The notes under the pieces are model-generated. The model did no database searches and was not told where the DNA came from. It saw only the letters and a program-made list of their open reading frames with translations. Made by a program: the position numbers and the translations under genes. This document shows, piece after piece, positions 8,346-17,309 of a stretch of 64,000 nucleotides of DNA (positions are counted from its first letter, which is position 1; each line of letters starts with the position of its first letter). The stretch is from Deltaproteobacteria bacterium (GTDB taxonomy: Bacteria; Desulfobacterota; Desulfobulbia; Desulfobulbales; Desulfurivibrionaceae). The stretch covers positions 20,924 to 84,923 of the forward strand of contig DUZW01000009.1 of NCBI GenBank assembly GCA_013349295.1, written 5' to 3'.

Positions 8346-9758
8346 TCACCCCTTTGCCGCACGATACTCCCGCGCCTTGGCCACCAAAGCCGGCGCCCAT
8401 GTAGTTGTGCCCAGCGCATGGATATGGGTGTAGAGCGCCAGCACATTTTTGAACACCAACCCATCCCTTTTCTCGCAAAATCCAACTCCACGCTCCATCC
8501 GCAGAGCCAGCTGAACGGCCTCTCCGCCCCACTCTTCCACCCGGCTGTAGCGAAATTCGTGCCCCTTGATCTCTGTCCCCGCAGGATAATAAGGATTTTC
8601 CCCCTCAGCCACCAGCACGGTATAACCATGGGCTTGGGGTTTTTGCATCAGCCCGAACCGCACCGGAAAAAGACCAACCAGGGGGAAGGCCTCGTCACCA
8701 AGCACCATGCTTTCGCCAAGATAGATCAGGCCGCCACACTCCGCATAGATGGGCAGCCCTGCTTCGGCGGCTCTTTTAAGGGAGGCCCGGAAGGAAACAT
8801 TACCGGAAAGCGCACGGGCACTGGTTTCAGGAAAGCCCCCGCCGATATAAAGGCCATCAAGTTCCGGCAGCTCCGTGGCGGCCAGGGCATTGATCTCAAC
8901 CAGCTGGGCACCGCAGCGGATCAGCGCTTCCAGGTTTTCCGCATAATAGAACTGAAAAGCCGCATCCTTGAGGATGCCGATCCGCACCGGCTCTTCTACC
9001 TCCCTCGCTTCCGGGCGCTGAGTTTCCGGTTCGCCGGCGCAGAGGGCCATCATCTTTTCTATCCCGGCAAGATCAAGATAGCGCGTCGCCTTCCCGGCCA
9101 GTCCCTGCACTGCCGCATCGGCTCCCGCATGCTCCGGGCAGGGGGTTATCCCCAGATGCCGCTGCGGAAAAGCGTCTTCCTTGGAGCGGGGGATGGCGCC
9201 AAGCACCGGGATCCCCGTATAATGTTCCACGGCCTCCCGGACAAGGGCCTCGTGCCGGGATGTCCCCACCCGGTTTAAAATCACCCCGCCGATCTTCACC
9301 TCCGGATCAAACCGCTGGCAGCCCAAAACCATGGCCGCCATGGTCCGGGTGGTCTTGGTACAATCAACCACCAGCAACACCGGCAACCCCAGGGTTTTGG
9401 CCAGCTCGGCCGTGCTGAAGGTTCCTTCTGCATCTACCCCGTCATAGAGACCACGATTACCTTCAATGATAACCAGCTCCCGCCGGCGCACATGGGTCCG
9501 AAAAGAATGGGCAAGCGCTTCAGGTGGCATGAGATAGGGATCAAGATTGTAACAGGGAAACCCGGCGGCCAGGGACAACCAGCCTGCGTCAATATAGTCC
9601 GGCCCCTTTTTAAAGGGCACCACCCGACGCCCCTGCCCGGCAAAGGCCGCAGCCAATCCCACCGCAACGACGCTTTTCCCTGAACCTCCTCCCAACCCGG
9701 CAATCACCAGTCCTTTTACGGAACATTCTTCCTCTGCGGCCAAGCCCTTCCCTCCCAT
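8346..9758 (-). CDS. cbiA: Cobyrinate a,c-diamide synthase / DsrN-type amidase
   Basis: This glutamine-dependent, ATP-using amidase of the CobB/CbiA family amidates peripheral carboxylates of a tetrapyrrole. The N-terminal dethiobiotin-synthetase-like domain carries the P-loop GLGGGSGKS (about residues 19-27) and FKKGPDYIDAGW. The C-terminal class I glutaminase domain has its nucleophile in YAECGGLIYLGE. The start at 9758 is chosen because GGGAGAAG lies 7 bases upstream; longer starts to 9899 lack a site. In dsr-bearing organisms a homologue called DsrN is held to make sirohaem amide for sulfite reductase. The gene lies about 4 kb downstream of dsrABD, so both cobalamin and sirohaem-amide roles are possible. 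470 residues. Confidence 0.85.
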   Translation of the reverse strand: MGGKGLAAEEECSVKGLVIAGLGGGSGKSVVAVGLAAAFAGQGRRVVPFKKGPDYIDAGWLSLAAGFPCYNLDPYLMPPEALAHSFRTHVRRRELVIIEGNRGLYDGVDAEGTFSTAELAKTLGLPVLLVVDCTKTTRTMAAMVLGCQRFDPEVKIGGVILNRVGTSRHEALVREAVEHYTGIPVLGAIPRSKEDAFPQRHLGITPCPEHAGADAAVQGLAGKATRYLDLAGIEKMMALCAGEPETQRPEAREVEEPVRIGILKDAAFQFYYAENLEALIRCGAQLVEINALAATELPELDGLYIGGGFPETSARALSGNVSFRASLKRAAEAGLPIYAECGGLIYLGESMVLGDEAFPLVGLFPVRFGLMQKPQAHGYTVLVAEGENPYYPAGTEIKGHEFRYSRVEEWGGEAVQLALRMERGVGFCEKRDGLVFKNVLALYTHIHALGTTTWAPALVAKAREYRAAKG

Positions 9759-9770
9759 AGTTATCTTCTC

Positions 9771-9790
9771 CCGTGAATCACCATTCACGG
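9771..9790. promoter_or_regulatory. Small perfect hairpin in the cbiA leader
   Basis: CCGTGAAT-cacc-ATTCACGG, an 8-bp stem with a 4-base loop, ends 12 bases upstream of the cbiA ATG and next to its ribosome site. It could modulate translation. No cobalamin-riboswitch B12 box is visible. Confidence 0.35.
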
Positions 9791-10033
9791 TCATCCCGCG
9801 CACAGAAAACCACCTACCATACCCGGTGTCAAGCGGTTGCGAGAGCAGCACTGCGGCGAAAGCCGACATCGGCAAAGATTTTGACGAAGTTTTCGCCATA
9901 TGGTACTTTGCCCCACTTGCACACCGGCGCCGCCATGCTTATATATATTCCACTTTGAGACTTTGGCCGGTGCTTTTCGCACCAGGACTTTTTCTAAAAC
10001 ACTATCTGCTTGTTCTCGAGATTAAGAAACGGA

Positions 10034-10135
10034 TTTAGGAGCGGTTACCGAATAATCATTTTTTACCCATTCCGTTACAGCTCCTTATGCCGTTTTTGCT
10101 ATTTAAATGGCCTGCTTATTTTGTTACAACGGCTT
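10034..10135 (-). repeat. Dispersed palindromic element, copy D
   Basis: On the minus strand it reads AAGCCGTTGTAACAAAATAAG ... AACGGCATAAGGAGCTGTAACGG ... GGTAACCGCTCCTAAA, so both the 5' arm and the palindromic core are present. It lies upstream of the TPR operon, inside the 9.76-10.17 kb gap, which otherwise shows nothing recognisable. Confidence 0.75.
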
Positions 10136-10173
10136 ACGATTTTCAACCATTTTGAAGAATGAGGACGCCCCCT

Positions 10174-10797
10174 ATGTCTGCCCAACAAGAAGATCTGCCT
10201 AAGATCATTGAAGAACTTGAACAAAAATGCATTGAACTTCCGGACAATATCGTGGCCCACCACCATCTGGCCTTGGTTTACCGCAAGGCCGGAAGGACAA
10301 ACGACGCCATGCGATCGCTCGAAAGATGCCTGAAAATAGACCCCCATGCCGTTGAGGCCCTCATCAATATCGGGGCCATGCACTTTGAACAGGGCGAACT
10401 TGACAAGGCCCTGGCCGCAAACCAGGCGGCAGTGCAGGTCAATCCGGCATTGGCCCAGCCCCACAACAATATCGGCCTTATCTGGCAACAAAAGGGGGAA
10501 AGCGACAAAGCCATTGCCGCTTACACCTTGGCCACGCAGAATGACCCGAAAATGCACATGGCCTGGATCAACTTGGCCTCGGCCCAGGTTATGGCCGGCA
10601 ATTTCGAACTTGCGGTCAATGCTGCCAAGGAAGCGGTAAAGCTTGAGCCGGACTTCCCCATGGCCCACAACAACCTCGCGGTGGCCCTTTATTACAATAA
10701 GGATTTTCAGGCGGCCAAAAAATCGCTGGCTAAGGCAAAGGAGCTCGGCTATGCGGTCGACCAGCGCCTTGTCGAGGCCATTGAGAACGAGCTGTAA
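10174..10797 (+). CDS. TPR-repeat protein
   Basis: The 207-residue soluble protein is built of about five tetratricopeptide repeats, for example AHHHLALVYRKAGRTNDAMRSLERCLKIDP and AHNNLAVALYYNKDFQAAKKSLAKAKELG. Such arrays act as protein-binding scaffolds. The start is the ATG at 10174 (MSAQQEDLPK), with GAGG 9 bases upstream, rather than 10159. It is the first gene of a tight three-gene operon; its stop is 2 bases from the next start. No enzymatic domain is present. Confidence 0.85.
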   Translation: MSAQQEDLPKIIEELEQKCIELPDNIVAHHHLALVYRKAGRTNDAMRSLERCLKIDPHAVEALINIGAMHFEQGELDKALAANQAAVQVNPALAQPHNNIGLIWQQKGESDKAIAAYTLATQNDPKMHMAWINLASAQVMAGNFELAVNAAKEAVKLEPDFPMAHNNLAVALYYNKDFQAAKKSLAKAKELGYAVDQRLVEAIENEL

Positions 10798-10799
10798 TC

Positions 10800-11948
10800 A
10801 TGGCCAAAGACGCACAGATAAAGGTCAGCCCCTGGTGCCCATTCTGCGGCCAGGATGTGGGTCGCCCTCGGGAACCGGTACAGCGAAAGCTGGACGAATT
10901 CACCATGGGCGAATGCCAGTGCGGCGCGACATATACCTGCGATCCCACCGGCTTTAATGTAGGAGCGGCCATGGTCGAGGCCATAGTCCATGCCTGCGAC
11001 GACAACTGGGATCTGGCTTGGGAACTGCTTCCGGATGAGGATTACCTGACGGGCCGGATTGACAATTACGACGAGCAGACCCATCAGGTTTACGAAACCA
11101 AGAATGTCGACGGCCGCAAGGTGGCCGGCGTCCTCTATTTTGTCCGACTTAACCGGGAACTGGCCGCGCTGGCCAAACGTCTGCATACGGACAAGAATGC
11201 CAAGGACAGCACCCTGCTTGAGGAAGATCCGGCAAATGACCTCCCGGCAATGGAATCGGCCCGCGATCCCAAACGCAAAAAGAAACGGGCGGACAAAACC
11301 ACCGTCACCCAAATGGCGAAGACTCAAGACATCGATGGCTTGGTTGACCTTGCCTTCGACGATCTCAAGACCCTGCGCTTCATCCAACGTCTGCTCTATG
11401 ATCCTGACGAGAGTAACCGCTGGCAATACGCCCATGTCCTGGGCCAGGTCTGCCGGCGCCTCTCCACCCGAAAACCCGGAGCGGTGAGCGATCTGCTGCA
11501 CCGGCTGTTCGAGGCATGTTCCGATTCCGCAGCAGCTCACTGGGGCCTGCTGGAGTCCATCGGTTCAATCATTGCGGCACGGGCCGACATTTATGGTGGT
11601 TTTGCCAGGCACCTTCTCATGCACCGTGGAGTACCAACCACCAGGGTTCAGGTATTGTGGGCCCTGGGAACCATCGCGGAAAAACGTCCCGACATTGTCC
11701 GTGCCACCCCGTTTTACAGCCTGTTTCCCTTTGTCACCCACTCCGAACCAATCACCAGGGGCCACGCAGTCCGGCTTCTAGGACGGATTGCCGCAACCGA
11801 GGTGGAAAGCGAGATTGAAAAACTGACTGGCGACGAAGCCGAATTAACCATTTACGAGCAGGGGCAACCCGTGCGCACCACCGTGGCAGAACTTGCCAGA
11901 GAAGCACTTGCCCATCTGCACAGATCAAAAGAGCCAAAAAATGACTGA
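10800..11948 (+). CDS. Zinc-ribbon / HEAT-like repeat protein
   Basis: The 382-residue protein has an N-terminal zinc-ribbon-like motif (WCPFCGQDVG ... GECQCGATYTCDP, about residues 12-45). A middle region follows with a basic linker KRKKKRADKTT, then a C-terminal helical-repeat segment of HEAT or PBS-lyase type (WALGTIAEKRPDIVRATPFY, GHAVRLLGRIAATEVESEIEKL). It starts 2 bases after the upstream TPR stop and overlaps the downstream TPR start in ATGACTGA, so the three are translationally coupled. I have a weak memory of related proteins being conserved in sulfate reducers. The function is unknown; adaptor or assembly factor is only inferred. Confidence 0.75.
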   Translation: MAKDAQIKVSPWCPFCGQDVGRPREPVQRKLDEFTMGECQCGATYTCDPTGFNVGAAMVEAIVHACDDNWDLAWELLPDEDYLTGRIDNYDEQTHQVYETKNVDGRKVAGVLYFVRLNRELAALAKRLHTDKNAKDSTLLEEDPANDLPAMESARDPKRKKKRADKTTVTQMAKTQDIDGLVDLAFDDLKTLRFIQRLLYDPDESNRWQYAHVLGQVCRRLSTRKPGAVSDLLHRLFEACSDSAAAHWGLLESIGSIIAARADIYGGFARHLLMHRGVPTTRVQVLWALGTIAEKRPDIVRATPFYSLFPFVTHSEPITRGHAVRLLGRIAATEVESEIEKLTGDEAELTIYEQGQPVRTTVAELAREALAHLHRSKEPKND

Positions 11949-12507
11949 ACAGCAAAAACAGGAACCAAAGGAAGAAAAAAGCCAAGCCCAACTTGACTAC
12001 GAGGCAGGTCAGGAATTCCTCAAAAACCTCGAACCGGCTCAAGCCGCAAATGCCTTTCACAACGCGCTCATTGCTTTTGAGCTCGAAGGCAACGAAAACG
12101 GTATTGCCAATGCGGCGGATAAACTGGGCGATATTTGCGCGAAACGTGGCGATGTGGCGATGGCCCTGAGCCATTATGACCGGGCCTATGCCATTTGCCA
12201 GAAGCAGTCAGACCGCTTCAGCCTTTTCTCCATCGAAAAGAAAAAAGCCAAACTGATGTACGATGCCAAGGACTATGACCAGGCCATCCGACTGTATGGC
12301 GAAGTCCTTGATGAATACAGCGCCCTGCGAAATCCCCAGGGATCGGTGGATACGCTGGAGATTCTGGCGGAGATCTATCTGGCAAAGGGGGAAAAAGACA
12401 AGGCAGCGGATTCATACAGAACGGTGGCCGCGATACACAAGAGCTTCAAACACAGCCGGCATGCGGAAAAATACCTGGAAAAAGCGGCGGAGATCGAAAA
12501 AGGATAA
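11941..12507 (+). CDS. TPR-repeat protein, third gene of the operon
   Basis: The 188-residue protein has a charged N-terminus (MTEQQKQEPKEEKSQ) and about four TPR-like helical pairs (AANAFHNALIAFELEG, ALSHYDRAYAICQKQ, AIRLYGEVLDEYSAL, AADSYRTVAAIHKS). The start at 11941 overlaps the upstream stop, which is strong evidence over the track's 11893. Domain content mirrors the first gene of the operon, so the two TPR proteins may both bind the zinc-ribbon/HEAT protein. Confidence 0.85.
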   Translation: MTEQQKQEPKEEKSQAQLDYEAGQEFLKNLEPAQAANAFHNALIAFELEGNENGIANAADKLGDICAKRGDVAMALSHYDRAYAICQKQSDRFSLFSIEKKKAKLMYDAKDYDQAIRLYGEVLDEYSALRNPQGSVDTLEILAEIYLAKGEKDKAADSYRTVAAIHKSFKHSRHAEKYLEKAAEIEKG

Positions 12508-12545
12508 ATAAAGGGTCGTGGGCAGATTGTCCCACCTGAAATATC

Positions 12546-13130
12546 CTATTTCTCCTTTGCAGCAATTGTTTCTTCAGTAACATCGCACGACAGCGACTGA
12601 TCAAGAATCACCGCTGCGATGGGCCAGCGCCTTACACCTTTTTCCTCGCCCGCCAACTGGACGGAAAGGTCGTGGAGTATTCGCTGCAGAGCGACAAGAT
12701 TGATCGTCGGGTAGGATTCTCCCGGCTCAAATCCGGAAAGGCCGCAGACATGCCCCTTGCCGTCAATCACTGTGGGAACCCCGTAAGTCCGGCAATTTAC
12801 CGGGCGCGCTTCATAACAAAGACAAAGTCCTTGGTCATCAAGAAGCGGACACCTGATCCGAGCTACGGCCGGATCAAGATGCGCAGCCATGATATGCTCC
12901 CATGCCTGCATGGCTTGGTGCGCCGCCGCTGCTATCTGTTCCCGCATTGGGGCAGCAAGCTTGCGAAAATGAGCTTGAAGATTGACCGCCTCAACAAGTG
13001 ATACATCAAAAACTGCGTGGCAGCAGTCCGCGCATCCTTTTTCGCAGGTGATCGCATCGGGGTGCACCTCGCGCACAGCCTTAAATGCCTGATCAATGGC
13101 GGCAAAAAGCTTATCCAACTCGTCATGCAT
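12546..13130 (-). CDS. YkgJ-type cysteine-cluster protein
   Basis: The 194-residue protein has the family signature CEKGCADCC (about residues 28-36) and later cysteines in RIRCPLLDDQGLCLCYEARPVNCRTYG. This matches the YkgJ/UPF0153 family, thought to bind zinc or an iron-sulfur cluster, with unknown function. The start is uncertain: ATG 13130 (MHDELDKLF) or 13142 (MRSDMHDEL). It is separated from dsrD by the dsr terminator and has the same orientation. Confidence 0.8.
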   Translation of the reverse strand: MHDELDKLFAAIDQAFKAVREVHPDAITCEKGCADCCHAVFDVSLVEAVNLQAHFRKLAAPMREQIAAAAHQAMQAWEHIMAAHLDPAVARIRCPLLDDQGLCLCYEARPVNCRTYGVPTVIDGKGHVCGLSGFEPGESYPTINLVALQRILHDLSVQLAGEEKGVRRWPIAAVILDQSLSCDVTEETIAAKEK

Positions 13131-13212
13131 GTCCGATCTCATTTGCCAAAAAACTGACAGGAGCACTTAATCCCGTCAGGAAACACCTGCCTTTCCCTGC
13201 TGGGCGCATCAC

Positions 13213-13246
13213 AAAAAAAAATGCAGAGGAAGCCCTCTGCATTTTT
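13213..13246 (-). terminator. Rho-independent terminator of the dsrABD operon
   Basis: On the minus strand ATGCAGAGG and CCTCTGCAT form a 9-bp stem followed by a run of nine T. It begins about 25 bases after the dsrD stop. Confidence 0.85.
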
Positions 13247-13270
13247 CATATTCACGCTGAAAAACCAATA

Positions 13271-13504
13271 CTAACGATGTTCTTCGTCCTTAGCCCGACC
13301 TTTTGCAGCATACATGGTAGTGCTGCCGCTGGACCAAAAATCCATTTTGCCTTCTTTTACCAGATCATTGGCCGCATTCTTCACTTCACGGGGCTTGGCG
13401 TCGGGATCACAGGCATAAAAATCCTTAACATAGAGCTGGGGCTTGGGAGCATTCAGCGCTTTCTCAAGGATGGCTGCCTTCAACTCGTCTTTGCTTAATG
13501 CCAT
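13271..13504 (-). CDS. dsrD: DsrD, dissimilatory sulfite reductase-associated protein
   Basis: This small protein of 77 residues starts MALSKDELKAAILEKAL and has the winged-helix fold known from the Desulfovibrio vulgaris DsrD structure (VKDFYACDPDAKPREVKNAANDLVKEGKMDFWSSG). DsrD is reported to stimulate DsrAB activity allosterically and is usually taken as a marker of reductive-type Dsr. The start at 13504 has an AAAGGAG site 7 bases upstream; the track's 13549 start is a leader artefact. It is third in the dsrA-dsrB-dsrD operon and is separated from dsrB by about 110 bases with a hairpin. Confidence 0.95.
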   Translation of the reverse strand: MALSKDELKAAILEKALNAPKPQLYVKDFYACDPDAKPREVKNAANDLVKEGKMDFWSSGSTTMYAAKGRAKDEEHR

Positions 13505-13559
13505 GGTACTTACTCCTTTCGATAAGGGTTTTAGCAAGCACATCAACAATCAACAGAAC

Positions 13560-13587
13560 AAGGTCAGCAGCTCATTTAAACTGCTGA
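13560..13587 (-). promoter_or_regulatory. Intercistronic hairpin between dsrB and dsrD
   Basis: GGTCAGCAG ... CTGCTGACC, a perfect 9-bp stem with a 9-base AT-rich loop and no T-run. Because it is not followed by U-rich sequence it is more likely an mRNA processing or stability element, or a partial attenuator, than a full terminator. Confidence 0.55.
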
Positions 13588-13614
13588 CCCTGCTTCTAAT
13601 GAAGACCGTTCACA

Positions 13615-14745
13615 TTACTTGATATGGCTGGTGAACTTGAACTGTGTAGAAGTTCTCCAGGTATCATACGCCAAGCGGTAGTCGTCAACGGATTTGATGG
13701 TGAACGGGATACCGGTCTTTTCGAAGAATTTCTCCCAGCCGATCCTTGCAGCCCACTCGCCAACACGCTCGTACTTACGAGCATCCTTGGCATAGGTCTC
13801 AAGGATATTCTTCACTGCGGCAACGGTTTCCGGCCAGCGCGGCGGGGTGTTGGGCAGGAAGGGGATAACCAATTTAGAGAACATCGGCATGGACCGGGAG
13901 TTGGAAACCTTGCCGCCAACCAAAATAGCGATACCATCACCTTCCGGATCAGCCAAAGGCATGGCCGGACACATGGTGTAGCAGTTACCGCAGTACATGC
14001 AGCGATCAGCGTTTACCTTTACAGATTTAACATCTTCACCCGCGCTGTTCTTCGCTGTAGCAGGCTTAACCGCGCCCAGAGGACATGCGGAGATGGCCAG
14101 GGGAAGCTCACAGAGACCGGTAATCGCATCGTGGTCGATCATCGGCGGTTTACGATGTACGCCGAGGATGGCGATATCGGAAGCATGTACCGCACCGCAC
14201 ATGTTCAAGCAACATGCCAGAGCTACACGAACCTGCGCAGGCAGCTTGTGAGTGATGAAGTAATCAAACAACTCGTCCATAACGGCCTTGACCACGCCGG
14301 AAGCGTCGGTAGCCGGGGTGTGGCAGTGAATCCAGCCTTGGGTATGCACGCAGTTACTTACAGATGCACCGGTGCCGCCAACGGGGAACTTATTGCCGCG
14401 GCTCTTCAGTTCATCAAGCAGAGGCTGAACCTTGGCTTTTGAATCGACCATGAACTCAACGTTGTTCCGAGTGGTCCAACGAACATAGCCATCACAATGC
14501 GCATCGGCTATGTCGCAGATCTCACGGATCAATTCGATACTGATGAGACGTGCAGCACCAACACGAACGGTGTAACACTCGTCTCCGCTTTCGCCTTTGT
14601 GCATCAAAACGCCGGGCTGAATGATCTCGTGATAGAGCCATTTGCCATAGTTCTTTTTAACAACCGGCGGAAAAAACTGCTCGTAATGTGGCGGACCGAT
14701 GTCTGTGATTCTGTCGGCCATCGGATTCGCTGGATCGTAACCCAT
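13615..14745 (-). CDS. dsrB: Dissimilatory sulfite reductase beta subunit
   Basis: The 376-residue partner of DsrA in the alpha2beta2 sulfite reductase reduces sulfite with six electrons, handing the product to DsrC as a trisulfide. Visible are the sirohaem-[4Fe-4S] cysteines ([17 protein letters not shown] and later ACPLGAVKP) and an inserted ferredoxin motif [18 protein letters not shown] site lies 7 bases before the ATG at 14745. DsrA lies 63 bases upstream and dsrD downstream. The length and cysteine spacing are normal, so the enzyme should be intact. It acts in the cytoplasm. Confidence 0.97.
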   Translation of the reverse strand: MGYDPANPMADRITDIGPPHYEQFFPPVVKKNYGKWLYHEIIQPGVLMHKGESGDECYTVRVGAARLISIELIREICDIADAHCDGYVRWTTRNNVEFMVDSKAKVQPLLDELKSRGNKFPVGGTGASVSNCVHTQGWIHCHTPATDASGVVKAVMDELFDYFITHKLPAQVRVALACCLNMCGAVHASDIAILGVHRKPPMIDHDAITGLCELPLAISACPLGAVKPATAKNSAGEDVKSVKVNADRCMYCGNCYTMCPAMPLADPEGDGIAILVGGKVSNSRSMPMFSKLVIPFLPNTPPRWPETVAAVKNILETYAKDARKYERVGEWAARIGWEKFFEKTGIPFTIKSVDDYRLAYDTWRTSTQFKFTSHIK

Positions 14746-14808
14746 GATAATTCCTCCTTATATCGTAAAATCAGATAAGTTCAATTGTATCAGCAACAAC
14801 CAGGCACA

Positions 14809-16089
14809 TTACTGGGCGTTACGCTTACGGAATTCCTTAACATCACGCTCAAAACCGCCTTCAACCTCGTCTTCCTGCCAGAACACATAGGGGTTGGAAC
14901 GAGGCTCCTTGATATGTTGCGGAACGGGCGTAACTTCCATTACCTTCAGGAAGGTGGGCAGACCGACACGCATGATGGTCTCACCAACACGCTCACGGTT
15001 TTTGCCGACTTCCATCCACCAATCCCAGATCTTCTCGATCACTTCGATGACTTCTTCGAACTCAGTCTCAGGATTAACATCGATAAAAGGAATGGTCATG
15101 GTAGCGAACTGGGCGCCGTCAAGAATCGGGGCCTTGGCGCCGACACAGATGGTTGCTCCCTGCTTGAGACCGGGACGCAGCGCACGAGGCATTACGTTGA
15201 TGCAATGCATGCAACGGGTGCACTCGGAGTTGTCGATCTTAAGGGTATCGCCTTCCATCCACATGCATTCGGTGGGACAGAGATCAAGAACCTCTTTCTT
15301 GATGTCGAACTTGCCCCAATCCTTGCCGGAGTGAGCGCCGGCATTGGGAATGAACTCACCGCTGATGTAACCCTTAACCGCAGCCTGATCGATGCGGATG
15401 TCGTCGCGCCAGGTGCCGATAACAGCAAAGTCGGAACGGGCGATGGCGGCAACGCAATCGTTGGGGCAACCGGAAAACTTAAATTTGAACTTATAAGGGA
15501 AAGCCGGACGATGGATCTCGTCCTGGTAATGCATGGTCAGGTGGTGACAGAGAGCCTGGGTGTCATAGCAACCCCACTCGCAACGAGCCCGGCCAAGGCA
15601 GCACTCGGGAGTACGAAGGTTGGAGCCGGAACCGCCGAGATCCTGATTCAGATCGTGGGTCAGTTCGTAGAACAGGGGCTCCAGGTTCGGGGTGGTGGTG
15701 CCGAGAAGAACCAAGTCGCCGGTGGACCCGTGCATGTTGGTCATACCGGAACCGTATTTCTCCCAGAGGTTGCAGATGTCGCGAAGCTTCGCGCTGCTGT
15801 AAAACTTACTGGAAGGCTGGTTCAAACGTACGGTGTGAAAATGAGCCACACCGGGAAACTGATCCGGCACATCCGAGTACCGGCCGACAATACCGCCACC
15901 GTAACCGAAAACACCGACGATACCGCCGTGTTTCCAATGAGTAATTCTGTCCTTAAAAGACAGCTCAAGCTGACCCAAAATGTCAAAACACTCGGGTTTT
16001 TTCTCTGCCTGACGCTTCAGGTCAGTGACGAAACTCGGCCACGGGCCTTTTTCGAGCTCGTCCAACAAAGGCGTATCATGCTTCGGCAT
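14809..16089 (-). CDS. dsrA: Dissimilatory sulfite reductase alpha subunit
   Basis: The 426-residue catalytic subunit binds the functional sirohaem. The cluster cysteines are in CCLGRARCEWGC and FSGCPNDCVAA, and the ferredoxin domain is CTRCMHCINVMPRAL. A GGGAGG site precedes the ATG at 16089 (MPKHDTPLLDELEKGPWPSF). It heads the dsrABD operon. The 16090-16320 region upstream should hold the promoter, but no clear consensus boxes are seen. Length and motifs match the reductive bacterial type; together with DsrD this argues against an oxidative-type rDsr. Confidence 0.97.
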   Translation of the reverse strand: MPKHDTPLLDELEKGPWPSFVTDLKRQAEKKPECFDILGQLELSFKDRITHWKHGGIVGVFGYGGGIVGRYSDVPDQFPGVAHFHTVRLNQPSSKFYSSAKLRDICNLWEKYGSGMTNMHGSTGDLVLLGTTTPNLEPLFYELTHDLNQDLGGSGSNLRTPECCLGRARCEWGCYDTQALCHHLTMHYQDEIHRPAFPYKFKFKFSGCPNDCVAAIARSDFAVIGTWRDDIRIDQAAVKGYISGEFIPNAGAHSGKDWGKFDIKKEVLDLCPTECMWMEGDTLKIDNSECTRCMHCINVMPRALRPGLKQGATICVGAKAPILDGAQFATMTIPFIDVNPETEFEEVIEVIEKIWDWWMEVGKNRERVGETIMRVGLPTFLKVMEVTPVPQHIKEPRSNPYVFWQEDEVEGGFERDVKEFRKRNAQ

Positions 16090-16547
16090 TGTCGATTCCT
16101 CCCTTACTAAGGTAAATTAAATAGGTTTCTAATAAATAAACCGTTCGCCCAGCATCGTTATTTCCAACTCGCAGCACTGAGGGGGCTTTCGAGGCAAGGC
16201 GATTGTAACTACATGTAAAATGTGAACAGTGATTCAGTCAGAGGACCATAGCCAGTGCCGCACTCTTTGTCAATAAAAAATGATATGTTTCCAGCCGGTG
16301 TTTTCATCTCCGCGCCCATTTCTTGTTTTCCTTAACCCACTGGCCTTACCGGTCTAATTTAGCGAGACATTACAAGGACCGCAACATCCTTTTTTGTGCC
16401 TGTTTTCTCCCGGTCGGACATTCCCACGAAGGTGTTTATCTCCTCTTTTTTTTCCTGTACATTGTAGGCACTATTCAGGAGCCGTTCTTGTCATTCAAAC
16501 GACGCCAAATGTATTTTTTTCAACGGCTAACTCGCGAGGAAGCTCCC

Positions 16548-16853
16548 ATGCCAAGACCCAAAAAAATACGTCACTGCGAAGGGCAGAGATGCGGCAAAGC
16601 CTTCAAGCCCGCCCGCATCCCTTTGGCGGAATTGAGCCACATCCCTCTTCTTCAGGATGAGCTGGAAGCCTTGCGGCTCTGCGATCTACAGGGCTTGACC
16701 CAGGAGCAGGCAGGAAACAAAATGGGAATTTCACGGGGAACGGTACAGAGAATTCTGACCTCGGCCCGGCACAAGGTTGCCCAGGCGCTGGTGGAAGGGG
16801 CTGCCCTCATCATCGAAGACAGCCCCGCACTCCAAAATGAGATGAAGAGGTAA
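16548..16853 (+). CDS. DUF134 (UPF0251) helix-turn-helix protein
   Basis: The 101-residue putative DNA-binding protein starts MPRPKKIRHCEGQRCGKAFKP, the DUF134 opening with paired cysteines. A sigma-70-region-4-like helix-turn-helix follows (LTQEQAGNKMGISRGTVQRILTSARHKVAQAL). The start at 16548 has GAGGAAG upstream; the track's 16323 start reads through non-coding sequence. DUF134 genes are often beside NifX/NifB-domain genes, as here, where the two converge with only 2 bases between the stops. The regulatory target is unknown. Confidence 0.9.
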   Translation: MPRPKKIRHCEGQRCGKAFKPARIPLAELSHIPLLQDELEALRLCDLQGLTQEQAGNKMGISRGTVQRILTSARHKVAQALVEGAALIIEDSPALQNEMKR

Positions 16854-16855
16854 GC

Positions 16856-17260
16856 TCAGTGCCCTGCCCCATGACAGTTGCCGTGTCCCTGGCAGGCCTG
16901 GGTGGGATCCATCAGGATCAGCTTGTTTTCGACCATGCCCGCGACAACCTCGGCAACCGTTTCAAAGGCATGACGGGCGGCAAAATACACATCAATACCG
17001 ACTTGGGCGAATCCCTGTAACGGCCTCGCCCCCATGCCCGCCACGAGAACGACCTGAACACCATGCTCTTTCAGCATACCCACCGGCTCCATGCAGCCAC
17101 CGGCGCCATGCTCGACACTGACAACCGTATTCACGCCGACAACCTTGCCGTTTTCCAAGTCGACCAGGGTAAAGAGGTCGCAATGCCCGAAGTGCTCGGA
17201 ACGTTCACCCTCAAGTCCGCCAGGGTTGTTTGATGGAACCGCAATTCTTTTCTTGTCCAT
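16856..17260 (-). CDS. NifX/NifB-type dinitrogenase Fe-Mo cofactor-binding domain protein
   Basis: The 134-residue protein has the Nitro_FeMo-Co fold: IAVPSNNPGGLEGERSEHFGHCDLFTLVDLENG, then GMLKEHGVQVVLVAGMGARPLQGF. The C-terminus is Cys/His-rich (ACQGHGNCHGAGH), suggesting metal binding. Such proteins in non-diazotrophs are thought to handle Mo/Fe clusters, but their role is mostly unknown. Start ATG 17260 with an AAGGAG site. No nif genes are nearby, so a direct role in nitrogenase is not supported. Confidence 0.85.
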   Translation of the reverse strand: MDKKRIAVPSNNPGGLEGERSEHFGHCDLFTLVDLENGKVVGVNTVVSVEHGAGGCMEPVGMLKEHGVQVVLVAGMGARPLQGFAQVGIDVYFAARHAFETVAEVVAGMVENKLILMDPTQACQGHGNCHGAGH

Positions 17261-17309
17261 AAGCTGACTCCTTCCGTCTTCAGACGTGTTTCTTTTTTTC
17301 TTCCCTTTT

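Noticed and set aside
9794-9960. Cobalamin riboswitch upstream of the cbiA-like gene
   Set aside because: No B12-box-like sequence on the minus strand; only a short hairpin is present.
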